This document shows, one piece after another, positions 55,461 to 63,289 of a stretch of DNA of 64,000 bases. Origin of the DNA: Streptomyces sp. GS7 (lineage in GTDB: Bacteria > Actinomycetota > Actinomycetes > Streptomycetales > Streptomycetaceae); assembly GCF_009834125.1 (NCBI RefSeq), contig NZ_CP047146.1, positions 3,527,501 to 3,591,500 of the forward strand. Reading direction: 5' to 3'. The notes beneath the pieces are model-generated. The model was not told the DNA's origin and made no database searches. It worked only from the letters and a program-made list of their open reading frames with translations. How positions within the stretch are numbered: the stretch's first letter is position 1; every line of letters begins with the position of its first letter. Made by a program: the position numbers and the translations under genes.

Positions 55461-56816
55461 TCAGTTGCGTGGTGCTTCAGTGGCATCGGCCGCGGCCGCG
55501 CGCCGCAAGGTGCAGGGGTGGCTGAGGAAGTTGCCGAGCCGGCCCTCGGCGTCGCCGTTCTTGTACGCGTAGGCCACCCCGGTCAGCAGCCCGTCGCCGA
55601 GGCGCAGGCGCACTCCCAGTACGGGGCTGTTGACCCGCGCGTCGGCGGTCGGCAGCTGCAAGGGGACATCGGCCCGCAGGTCCCACGCCGCCGAGGCGTC
55701 CGCCGGGCCGCCGGCACCCTCACCGGCCACCCGCAGGGCGATCTCGCCGCCCGCAGCCACCCGCAGCTCGACCGGGAGCGTTCCCTCCGGCGTGCCGATC
55801 CCGCCCGTCCAGGTGCCCTCCGGCAGATCCAGCGGGCGCACCGGATCATCGACCACCGGGGAGATCCGCTCGTCCGTGTATCCCGGGACCAGGGCATCGA
55901 GCACGTACCGCACGATCGCATCGCGCGCCCCCTTGCCGGTGCAGTTGGTCAGCACCGCCACCGAGAGGCGCTGCGCGGGCACCACCACCGCCATCGCCGC
56001 CACGCCGCCCCCGCCACCGCCGTGGCTCTGCACCACCGGCCCGTCGCCGTACGACACGCACCAGCCGAGCCCGTACCCGAGGTGGCGGTTCACCGGCAGG
56101 GCGTCCCGCACCGCCGCGGCCGTCTCCGGCTTCAGCAGACGCTCGTACGACTGTGAGAACAGGGCCAGTTCGGCGGCGGTGGCCCAGCCGAGGGTGGCGC
56201 CGGGGTGGCCGCAACCGTAGTCCGGGTACGGGCGGCCGTCGACCGTGTACCGCACCGCCCGCGGGGCCTGTCCCGGATACGTCACCCCGAGATGGCAGGC
56301 GGTGAGCCCGAGCGGCGCGAACACCCGCTCCCGGACGTATGCGCCCAGTTCCTGCCCGGTGGCCCGCTCCAACACCTGGCCCAGCAGCCGGTAGCCGAGG
56401 TTGGCGTACTCGAAACCGGTGCCCGGCGGCCGGTGGAGCACCGTGTAGCGGTCCGCGTCGATCAGCCGCTCGCCGTCGCCGTAGTCCCAGGCGTAGTGGG
56501 CGCCGAGACCGCCCCGGTGCCGGAGCAGCTGACGCACCGTCGGGGACGGGTGGCGGCCGGCAACCGGCACCGGCGCGTCCAGGTCCAACAGCCCTTCGTC
56601 GGCCGCCACGCAGACGGCGGTGGCGGTGATCGGCTTGGTGACGGAAGCCAGGGCGTACGCGGTGCCCGGAGTGGCCCGGCGCCCGGCGGCGACGTCCGCC
56701 AGCCCGTACGCCTCGGCGAGCACCACCTCGCCCCGCTCGGCCACCGCGACCGAAACCGAGGGACAGCCGTGCTCCGTCAGCACCCCGGTGCAGTAACGGC
56801 CCAGCCCGTCAAGCAT
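55461..56816 (-). CDS. serine hydrolase of the class C beta-lactamase/esterase fold
   Basis: The 451-residue protein starts at ATG 56816 behind GGGGAGGG. Catalytic motifs are S-x-x-K in YALASVTKPIT, Y-x-N in FEYANLGYRLLG and HGGGGGG near residue 275 (third motif). A ~120-residue C-terminal domain resembles those of esterase EstB/D-aminopeptidase-like proteins. It has no signal peptide and is probably cytoplasmic. It is divergent from the HxlR regulator gene. It more likely acts as an esterase or peptidase than in antibiotic resistance. Confidence 0.85.
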   Translation of the reverse strand: MLDGLGRYCTGVLTEHGCPSVSVAVAERGEVVLAEAYGLADVAAGRRATPGTAYALASVTKPITATAVCVAADEGLLDLDAPVPVAGRHPSPTVRQLLRHRGGLGAHYAWDYGDGERLIDADRYTVLHRPPGTGFEYANLGYRLLGQVLERATGQELGAYVRERVFAPLGLTACHLGVTYPGQAPRAVRYTVDGRPYPDYGCGHPGATLGWATAAELALFSQSYERLLKPETAAAVRDALPVNRHLGYGLGWCVSYGDGPVVQSHGGGGGGVAAMAVVVPAQRLSVAVLTNCTGKGARDAIVRYVLDALVPGYTDERISPVVDDPVRPLDLPEGTWTGGIGTPEGTLPVELRVAAGGEIALRVAGEGAGGPADASAAWDLRADVPLQLPTADARVNSPVLGVRLRLGDGLLTGVAYAYKNGDAEGRLGNFLSHPCTLRRAAAADATEAPRN

Positions 56817-56928
56817 GTTGACCCTCCCCGTGTCCACAGCGCGGATCCCCGGACGGCACCGCGGATCCCGGGCAGTCTATCGACGGCCGCCGTCCCCACC
56901 CTGCGGCTATCCGCCCGGCCGCCGAAGA

Positions 56929-56953
56929 AGTTACTGTCATCCGGGCAGTAACT
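56929..56953. promoter_or_regulatory. HxlR operator candidate
   Basis: AGTTACTG (56929-56936) and CAGTAACT (56946-56953) are perfectly inverted with a nine-base spacer. They lie in the divergent region between the serine hydrolase and hxlR-like genes. HxlR/MarR-like winged helices bind such repeats, and the TAACTA overlap could be a -10 element. Confidence 0.7.
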
Positions 56954-56973
56954 ACCCGGCAGAAAGCGACGGT

Positions 56974-57007
56974 TGGATGGATGGATGGACGGATGGATGG
57001 ACGGATT
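56974..57007 (+). repeat. tetranucleotide (GGAT/GGAC) tandem repeat upstream of the HxlR gene
   Basis: About eight 4-bp units of GGAT with interspersed GGAC lie 30-60 bases before the start codon, between the operator and the ribosome-binding site. Such repeats can change length by slippage and alter spacing in the leader. Confidence 0.75.
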
Positions 57008-57036
57008 GTGCATGGGTGGGAAGGAGAGGGCAGCGC

Positions 57037-57474
57037 ATGACGACCAAAGCCACGATTGACACCACGACCGACACCACGGCTGACGTCACGACCGCCGCCA
57101 CGGCCGAGGTGGTGCGCACCGAGCCCGCTCCGGAACAGGCGTGCCCCATCGCCCCCGTGGTCGACATCGTCTTCAGCCGTTGGACCACTCCGATTCTCTG
57201 GGCACTCCACGAATACGGCCGGCAGCGATTCGTGGAGCTGGAGCGTCGCATCGCCACCATCAGCCCCAAGGTCCTGACCCAGCGCCTCCGGCAACTGGAA
57301 CGCGACGGGCTGGTCACCCGCACCTACCACCCCGAGGTCCCACCCCGCGTCGAATACGAGATCAGTGAACTGGGCCGCAGCCTGGCCCCGTTGTTCGCCA
57401 CACTCGCCCAATGGTCCGCCGGCAACCTGCCCAAGGTCGAACAGGCCCGACGGGACTACGACGGCAGGCAGTAG
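57037..57474 (+). CDS. HxlR-family transcriptional regulator
   Basis: The 145-residue protein starts at ATG 57037 behind AAGGAGAG. After a Thr-rich N-terminal tail of ~30 residues, the conserved ACPIAPVVDIVFSRWTTPILWAL opens the HxlR winged helix. It is followed by IATISPKVLTQRLRQLERDGLVTRTYHPEVPPRVEYEISELGRSL. The Cys in ACPI may sense oxidants or aldehydes, as in HypR-type relatives. It probably represses itself and perhaps the divergent serine hydrolase gene. Confidence 0.92.
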   Translation: MTTKATIDTTTDTTADVTTAATAEVVRTEPAPEQACPIAPVVDIVFSRWTTPILWALHEYGRQRFVELERRIATISPKVLTQRLRQLERDGLVTRTYHPEVPPRVEYEISELGRSLAPLFATLAQWSAGNLPKVEQARRDYDGRQ

Positions 57475-57601
57475 ACGCGGGCGGTTGCTGTCCCCCAAGG
57501 AATGGGTTTACGGGCACGTTCGAGTGGCGGGCGTTTCCCGGATCAACCGGTCGGCCAATGCTGGTAGGGGTCGCTAACTCGCTTCGCCCACTGGAGGATT
57601 C

Positions 57602-57850
57602 ATGAGTGCACGTACCGTCCTCGCCACCGGCGCCCTGATCGCCGCCGCTCTGCTCGCCGGCGCCGGTACCGCCGCCGCCGACGACGACACCGGCTCGTTC
57701 GCCGTCGGCGGGGTCGCGTTCTCCCCAGGCGTCGGTTCCGGCAATCAAGCGCAGGTGCCGATCCACGTTCCGGTCAATGTCACCGGCGACTCTGTCCACG
57801 TGATCGGTGCCCTCAACCCCACCTTCGGCAACAGCAGTTCGAACGGCTGA
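57602..57850 (+). CDS. cysteine-free chaplin-like secreted protein
   Basis: The 82-residue protein has a Sec signal peptide ending in AGTAAA-D. The mature 55 residues contain one chaplin domain (GGVAFSPGVGSGNQAQVPIH, PVNVTGDSVHVIGALNPTFGN). The two cysteines found in most chaplins are replaced (Thr in V-T-G and Ser in NSSSN), as in ChpE of Streptomyces coelicolor. Chaplins form amyloid films on aerial hyphae; the Cys-free type may act earlier or in solution. A GGAGG lies eight bases before the ATG. Confidence 0.8.
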   Translation: MSARTVLATGALIAAALLAGAGTAAADDDTGSFAVGGVAFSPGVGSGNQAQVPIHVPVNVTGDSVHVIGALNPTFGNSSSNG

Positions 57851-57875
57851 CCCGGCGGCCCGTGGCGACTGCCCT

Positions 57876-57906
57876 TGCCCCGCCCGCCCAGCCGCCGGGC
57901 GGGGCA
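57876..57906. terminator. terminator between the chaplin-like gene and the GNAT gene
   Basis: TGCCCCGCCCG (57876-57886) pairs perfectly with CGGGCGGGGCA (57896-57906) around a nine-base loop between convergent genes. Confidence 0.65.
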
Positions 57907-57947
57907 GGGACATGTCCTTCCGCCCCTTCCCCCTGCGCTGCCGCCGG

Positions 57948-58403
57948 CTACAGATGCTTCGTCATGAACGTACTGTTCGGATCGGACCGGTAGCCCGCGA
58001 ACGGTGCGCAGTGCACGAAGCCGAACTTCTCGTACAACTTCCGTGCGGGCAGGAAGAATTCGGCCGACCCGGTCTCCAGGCTCAGCCGGGTGAAGCCCCG
58101 GCGGCCCGCTTCGGCGAGGATGTGCTCCAGGAGCCGCGAGGCGATTCCGCTCCGCGTGCGCCGCGGGTCGGTGCGCATCGATTTCAGCTCCGCATGACTC
58201 GCGTCCAGCCGCTTGACGGCACCGCAGCCGACCAGGCTTCCGTCCTCCCGCGCCGCCCAGAACGTGACCTCGGGGCTGCGGAGTTCGTCGAGATCGAGCG
58301 CGTGCTTGCTCTCCAGGGGCGTGATGGCCCGCATCTGCTGAACATGCGCGTCGAGGAACTCGGCGATCTCCGGTCCGGAGAGGTCATCCACCGCGATCTT
58401 CAT
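57948..58403 (-). CDS. GNAT-family acetyltransferase
   Basis: The 151-residue protein starts at ATG 58403. The central VGCGAVKRLDASHAELKSMRTDPRRTRSGIASRLLEHILAEA holds the acetyl-CoA loop (R-R-T-R-S-G-I-A). It is followed by LSLETGSAEFFLPARKLYEKFGF, the layout of YsnE/PhnO-like GNATs, whose substrates include auxin-like or small amines. It is monocistronic. Confidence 0.88.
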   Translation of the reverse strand: MKIAVDDLSGPEIAEFLDAHVQQMRAITPLESKHALDLDELRSPEVTFWAAREDGSLVGCGAVKRLDASHAELKSMRTDPRRTRSGIASRLLEHILAEAGRRGFTRLSLETGSAEFFLPARKLYEKFGFVHCAPFAGYRSDPNSTFMTKHL

Positions 58404-58511
58404 GGTGCCCGGTCCTTTGCTGTGGGGGTTTCGGTCCGGCGGGTTCCGCCGCGCGTGCCCGGCCGTGGGGTGCCGGACGAGCCATGGCACCGCGGCACGG
58501 GCGGCGCCGGC

Positions 58512-60215
58512 TCACATGCCGGAGGCGAGGTCGCTCAGGGCGTCGGCCCAGTGTTCCGAGCCGTGTTCGGCGAAGGCGAGCGGGTCGGCGGCGCGCAGGC
58601 GGTGTTCCAGTTCGTCGGCGCGCTCCTCCTGGGCCTCGGCGCCGTACTCCGGCTCCTGGCGCAGCGCGGCGGCCGCGTACTGATAGCAGAAGGCGGCGAA
58701 CGCGCCGAGGTCGGAGTTGACCGGCAGGGCCGACTCGTAGTCGGATTCGGTGCCGATCACCTCGACCGTGCCGGCCGGGCCGAGGACCAGGTCGTCGTCG
58801 TGCCAGGTGCCCAACCAGTAGTAGCCGTCCAGCCCTTCGGGGACGTACCCGGCGTCGGGATCGTCGGGGTCCGCCGGACCGACGCCGACCTCCTCCAGCG
58901 GGGCCGGGCCGTCCAGGGCCAGGTCCTGGTCCAGGGTCAGGCCGGGGAGCGGGGCCAGGGGGAGGCCGAGGCGGCAGAGGGTCTCGCGGTTCCGGCCGGT
59001 GATGTCCGCGGGGACCTGGTCCTCCGCGAGCACGATGACCTGGTCCGCGCCCCAGAGGTCCACGAGGTCGCCGTGCGAGGGGCGGCCGTCGGCGTCGTGC
59101 GAACCCGCCTCCTCGCGCACGGCGGGCATCGGCCATGCGCCGAGGTCGAGTTCGTGTGCGGCGTGGTCACCCGGGGCGGCGAGCAGCCGCTCGGTGTCGA
59201 GCCGCAGGGCGACCGGGCCGTCGTGTGTGCCGAGCAGCAGCAGACCGTCCGCGGTGAGGTGGGCGGTACGCGTCCGGGCGCTGGGCCGGAGGTCGAGCAG
59301 TACGCGCCCGGTGTCCGTCCGCAGCAGCCGGACCCCGTCGGCATGCGTGCAGGCCACGACGGGGAGGCCGCCGTCCTGGGCCTTCAGCACCGCGGCGCTG
59401 AGGTGCAACGGGCCGTCGGGCAGGGGCCATTCCGTACCGAGCGGTTCGCCGGTGTCCGGCGCCCAGGCCATCAGGCGGGAGTGGCTGTCCGCGGTGAGAA
59501 CGGCGGCCGGCGCGCCGGCCACCCCCGGGGCCCAGGTCGCCCGCAGGATCTCCGGGCCGATGCCCGACGGCGCGTCGTCGGAGTCGTTGCCTGACGCTGC
59601 GTCAGGGATTGTCCACCGTGCGACGACGCCGTCGGTGTCCGCCGCGTAGCTGCACAGTTCGGCCCCTTTGCCGACCACGGCGTGCAGTCGGCCGTCGACG
59701 AGGCCGGCGCACAGCAGGTCCGGTGTCTTCATGTCCCCCAGCGGTACGGCGGCGAGGCACGCGCCCCCGGCCGCGTCCCGGAACGCGATGCTCTGGAACG
59801 GGTGGACGGTCACCAGCACGGGCTCGTCCGGGCCGACGGCGGCGGTGACCAGTCCGACGTTGTCGGCGTCGCCCGCGTCCGCCACGTCCGCCTCGTAGGA
59901 CCGGCGCGCACCACTCAGCGGCTCGACCGTCTCGCGTGCGCCGGCGGACACGAGTGCCGCGGGGCCGGCGGCCAGCGCGAAGGTGTTCGGCCCGGCGTCG
60001 CAGAGGACCGGGGGTGCCACCCGCTCGCCGGTGCCGGCGTCCACGATGTGCAGCCGGTGCGGGTTGGTGAAGCTGATGCTTCCGTAGACCGTCCGGCCCT
60101 CGTGGCGGGCCGTCTGCGCGGCGATCACCGGGCCGGGCCAGCTGGTCCAGGCGCGCGGCGCGGCGCCTTCCGAGGGCCGCAGACGGGCCCACAACGGGGT
60201 GAACGGCGAGGTCAT
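58512..60215 (-). CDS. propeller-like protein with SUKH-4-like C-terminus
   Basis: The 567-residue soluble protein starts at ATG 60215. The first ~330 residues are short beta repeats (GRTVYGSISFTNPHRLHIVDA, RLMAWAPDTGEPLG, GVRLLRTDTGRVLLD), suggesting a WD40/quinoprotein-like propeller. The C-terminal ~190 residues carry the SUKH-4 pattern: YYWLGTWHDDDLVLGP, EVIGTESD and LPVNSDLGAFAAFCYQY. SUKH proteins are immunity proteins of polymorphic toxin systems. It is last in a four-gene minus-strand unit. Confidence 0.65.
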   Translation of the reverse strand: MTSPFTPLWARLRPSEGAAPRAWTSWPGPVIAAQTARHEGRTVYGSISFTNPHRLHIVDAGTGERVAPPVLCDAGPNTFALAAGPAALVSAGARETVEPLSGARRSYEADVADAGDADNVGLVTAAVGPDEPVLVTVHPFQSIAFRDAAGGACLAAVPLGDMKTPDLLCAGLVDGRLHAVVGKGAELCSYAADTDGVVARWTIPDAASGNDSDDAPSGIGPEILRATWAPGVAGAPAAVLTADSHSRLMAWAPDTGEPLGTEWPLPDGPLHLSAAVLKAQDGGLPVVACTHADGVRLLRTDTGRVLLDLRPSARTRTAHLTADGLLLLGTHDGPVALRLDTERLLAAPGDHAAHELDLGAWPMPAVREEAGSHDADGRPSHGDLVDLWGADQVIVLAEDQVPADITGRNRETLCRLGLPLAPLPGLTLDQDLALDGPAPLEEVGVGPADPDDPDAGYVPEGLDGYYWLGTWHDDDLVLGPAGTVEVIGTESDYESALPVNSDLGAFAAFCYQYAAAALRQEPEYGAEAQEERADELEHRLRAADPLAFAEHGSEHWADALSDLASGM

Positions 60216-60250
60216 CCTGGCTCCAAGACGGAAGGTCGGGTCAGCCGAGC

Positions 60251-62383
60251 CTACCCGGCGGCACTCATGGCGGGGGACACGCCCTTGAGTGTCCGCAGTA
60301 CGCCGAGATCGAACGACAGGCGGATGCCGAACCCGCCCAGTTCGACGTCGAGTTCGCTCCCGCCCGTACGGCGGACGGCCACGATGTCCGAGCCGAAACG
60401 CAGCTCGGTCAGAGTGGAGCCGTCGGCCAGGCGTACCACCCACAGTCGGTCGGCCGTCGCGCACACCGTCAGCGGATCCGGCGCCCCCGCGAGAGCGCAC
60501 AGGAGCTCGGCCGGTTCGTCGGCGCGGACGACCGGACGGAGCAGCCGGCCGTCGGCCGCGCTGCGGACCTGGAGCAGCCCCTCGCGGTCCGCCACCGCCA
60601 CGACCGGTACCCCGTCGAGCAGCTCGGCGCGCGCGGCGGTACACGGCGTCCCGTGCAGCGTCCACCGCAGCGCCGGGGCCTCGCCGAGGCGCTCCCCGAC
60701 CTCCACGGCGCCGGCCTCGGTGACGGCGACTCGGGGCGGTTCCTGAACGGTCCCCTGGACGGATCCGTGTCCGGGTTCATCGACGGGTCCCGGTGCGGAC
60801 TGCCGGTCGTCCGCTGCTCCGGGGAGCCGGCGGAGCGCGCGGAACGGCAGCCCGTCGTAGGCGGACTCGACGGCCGCCGCCAGATCGTCCAAGCCGTGCT
60901 GGACGGCGGCGACTTGGAGGCGGGCGGGCTGGTCGCGCGTCGCAGGGTGCAGGAGGGCCAGGACCGGCCGCAGAGCCGCGGCGGCGGGCTCGTCCGAGCA
61001 GTCGAGCACGGTGCGGAACGCGTCGAGGTCCGCGCTCAGCAGCACCTCGGGGTAGGCGAGCAGCGGCCCGAGCGCGCCGGGAACGGCGCTCGCCTGCCTC
61101 AGCAGCTCCGACAGCAGGGTCCGGTCGCTCCGCTGCCAGAGCGGGCGCGGTGGTCCGTCGTCCGCCGGTGCGACGGGGACCTGACCGGCCAGGGAGTGGA
61201 CGAGCGCTCTGCGGGCCTGCAGCTCCGCGTCCCGGGAGCGGCGGGCGAGCAGTGCGGTGGCCACGGCGGGGTGGCGGAGGGTGAAGTGGCTCCCCGGCGC
61301 ACCGGAACCGCCGGATCCGGCCCGGTCCGGCTGGAGCAGGGCCCAGGACAGCTCCACGGCCGCGGCGAACTCCTGCGTCTCGATCCGGCGTCCCGCCACG
61401 GCCGTGGCGGCCAGGCGCCACAGGCTCCGGCCGAGCCCGGCCGATCCGGCCAGGGCAAGGGCGTACAACGCGTCGGCCGCCACGGGAGATGCGGCGGACA
61501 GCCGGACGAGGTGCCGAGCGACCGCCCCGTCGACGTCGATAGCGGTGTCGATGTCCGCCGCGTCGGGCGGCGCGTCCGCGCCGGCGGCGTCCGGTTCCGC
61601 CGCGGCGGAGACCCGGTCCAGGACGAGGAGCTGGGCGAGGAGGAAGTTGGGGTAGGCGGCCCGGGACACCGCCCGGGCGAACGCGTCCGGCTGCTCGCCG
61701 TCCGTCGGCGTGCCGGTCTCCGTCACGAAGGCGCAGAGGGCGGCGACATACCGGTCGAAGGCCGCACGATCGGTCCAGCCGGACGTGTCGAGGTCCACGA
61801 CGACGCAGTCGCCCAGGTGCTGGGCCCACTTCGGGGAGCCCTCGGCCACCAGCCGTACGTTCGGCAGCAGCGCCATGGGCGCCAGCAGGGACTCGACGAG
61901 GCGGGCCGTGTGCCGCTCGTCCGGTACGGCACCGGCCTCGTCCAGGTCGCCGACGGCCACGCACACGGGCCGCTCGTCCATGGCGAGTACGGACAGCAGC
62001 TCGGCGGCGGTGGCGGTCTCGTAACCGAGTTGCTCGCCGATGGCCACGGCCAGGTCGTCGGGGCCGCGGCCCCGCGCACCGAGCGCGGCGTGGAAGACGG
62101 GCCCGGTGCGGTCCCCACCGCTCCCGGCGTCGTCCCGATCCGCCTGGCCGAGGAGGAACAGCCAGGTCAGCAGCGTGCTGCGGCCGCTGCCGGCGGGCCC
62201 CGTCACATAGAACGCGCCGGCGCTCGGCGAGGCCGCCACGAATTCCCGGAACGCGTCCGCCACGGCCTGCCGGCCATAGGGGAAACCCGCGTCCGCGGCA
62301 TCGCCCCCGGACGCGCCGGCGCCGGCGGCAGGGCCGGCGCCCGAAGAGGGGGGACCACCGGTCAGGGAGCCGCTGTCGGTCAC
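60251..62383 (-). CDS. P-loop ATPase with propeller-like tail
   Basis: The 710-residue protein starts at GTG 62383, overlapping the stop of the SUKH gene (GTGA). A P-loop lies near residue 64: G-P-A-G-S-G-R-S-T, where Arg replaces the usual Walker A Lys. VCVAVGDLDEAG is a weak Walker B. A long helical STAND-like region follows. The last ~170 residues have beta repeats (ELLDGVPVVAVADREGLLQVRS), like the start of the neighbouring propeller protein. It may couple sensing to the toxin/immunity proteins around it. Confidence 0.6.
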   Translation of the reverse strand: MTDSGSLTGGPPSSGAGPAAGAGASGGDAADAGFPYGRQAVADAFREFVAASPSAGAFYVTGPAGSGRSTLLTWLFLLGQADRDDAGSGGDRTGPVFHAALGARGRGPDDLAVAIGEQLGYETATAAELLSVLAMDERPVCVAVGDLDEAGAVPDERHTARLVESLLAPMALLPNVRLVAEGSPKWAQHLGDCVVVDLDTSGWTDRAAFDRYVAALCAFVTETGTPTDGEQPDAFARAVSRAAYPNFLLAQLLVLDRVSAAAEPDAAGADAPPDAADIDTAIDVDGAVARHLVRLSAASPVAADALYALALAGSAGLGRSLWRLAATAVAGRRIETQEFAAAVELSWALLQPDRAGSGGSGAPGSHFTLRHPAVATALLARRSRDAELQARRALVHSLAGQVPVAPADDGPPRPLWQRSDRTLLSELLRQASAVPGALGPLLAYPEVLLSADLDAFRTVLDCSDEPAAAALRPVLALLHPATRDQPARLQVAAVQHGLDDLAAAVESAYDGLPFRALRRLPGAADDRQSAPGPVDEPGHGSVQGTVQEPPRVAVTEAGAVEVGERLGEAPALRWTLHGTPCTAARAELLDGVPVVAVADREGLLQVRSAADGRLLRPVVRADEPAELLCALAGAPDPLTVCATADRLWVVRLADGSTLTELRFGSDIVAVRRTGGSELDVELGGFGIRLSFDLGVLRTLKGVSPAMSAAG

Positions 62384-63264
62384 TCTTCCGACCCCTCCGT
62401 TTCGTTTTCGCCCTCGTCCTCTTCCTCGACGAAGGCCGCCAGTTCCTGGATGCCCGCCTCGCGGTCGGCGGCACCGGGGCCGTAGTCGAAGCTGTAGCTG
62501 ACCTCGGCTCCGGGGAAGGTGGTGGCCAGCCACGCGGCGCAGTAGCAGCCGGGCAGTGCGCAGGGTGCGAGATCGGCGTGGGCCCGGGTGACCTGCTGTG
62601 CCGCGATGCCCCGCTGCAGCAGTTCCCCGCCCAGGCGACGCAGCGCATGCCCCTGCCCGGGCAGGGTGTAGCCGGAGACCGTCCGCGTCGCCCCCGTGGC
62701 CGTACGGAATTCGAGGATTCCGGAGGAGTCCACCGAGGCGGTGAGGCGGAGGTCGTCGATGACCAGCCGCCACCAGTGCTCCTCGTCGGCCATCGCCTCC
62801 GGGTCGAGCGCGGTGAGGCGCTCCTGGCACTTCGCCACCGCGGCCACCGCGTCCGGGCCGACCGGGTCGGGCGCCAAGTCCTGCAGCAGCCGGCCCAGTT
62901 CGGCCAGGGACGCCAGCCAGGTGCGTGCCGTGGTGTTCACCAGCCGCGTCGGATACGTCCCCGCGCACGACGCCGAGACGACCTCGCCTTCCGGGGCGCA
63001 GCAGATCTGCGTACCGCCGTCGTCGCCCAGGTGCCGGAATTCGCGTGCCTCACCGACCGGTTGGGGGAGTCCCGCCTCGGTCGCGTAGCGGGCGAGGGGC
63101 AGGGGATCGCGGGCAGCGCGGAAGTACGGGCCCACCGACTCCGGCAGGCCCGGCGAGGCGAGCAGCTCCCGAAGGGGCGAGGGCACGGCGAGGTCGTCGA
63201 GGCGTGCGGAACTCCAGCGGCGTACCGGCGACCCCCCGCGGCGTCCGGAAGCGGGCGTGGTCAT
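62380..63264 (-). CDS. SUKH-4-type immunity protein fused to a deaminase-like domain
   Basis: This is a 294-residue protein. Residues ~25-125 show the SUKH-4 pattern (FRHLGDDGGTQICCAPEGEV ... RLVNTTARTWLASLAELGRLL). The C-terminal ~100 residues (LRRLGGELLQRGIAAQQV, HADLAPCALPGCYCAAWL, SYSFDYGPG) resemble the zinc-cysteine part of nucleic-acid deaminase domains, P-C-x5-C, but a clear H-x-E catalytic motif is not seen. It may be a neutralising, inactive deaminase-like partner. It lies 25 bases after the toxin gene. The tail is very acidic. Confidence 0.65.
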   Translation of the reverse strand: MTTPASGRRGGSPVRRWSSARLDDLAVPSPLRELLASPGLPESVGPYFRAARDPLPLARYATEAGLPQPVGEAREFRHLGDDGGTQICCAPEGEVVSASCAGTYPTRLVNTTARTWLASLAELGRLLQDLAPDPVGPDAVAAVAKCQERLTALDPEAMADEEHWWRLVIDDLRLTASVDSSGILEFRTATGATRTVSGYTLPGQGHALRRLGGELLQRGIAAQQVTRAHADLAPCALPGCYCAAWLATTFPGAEVSYSFDYGPGAADREAGIQELAAFVEEEDEGENETEGSEE

Positions 63265-63289
63265 TCAGGTGCTCCTCTGCATCCGTACG

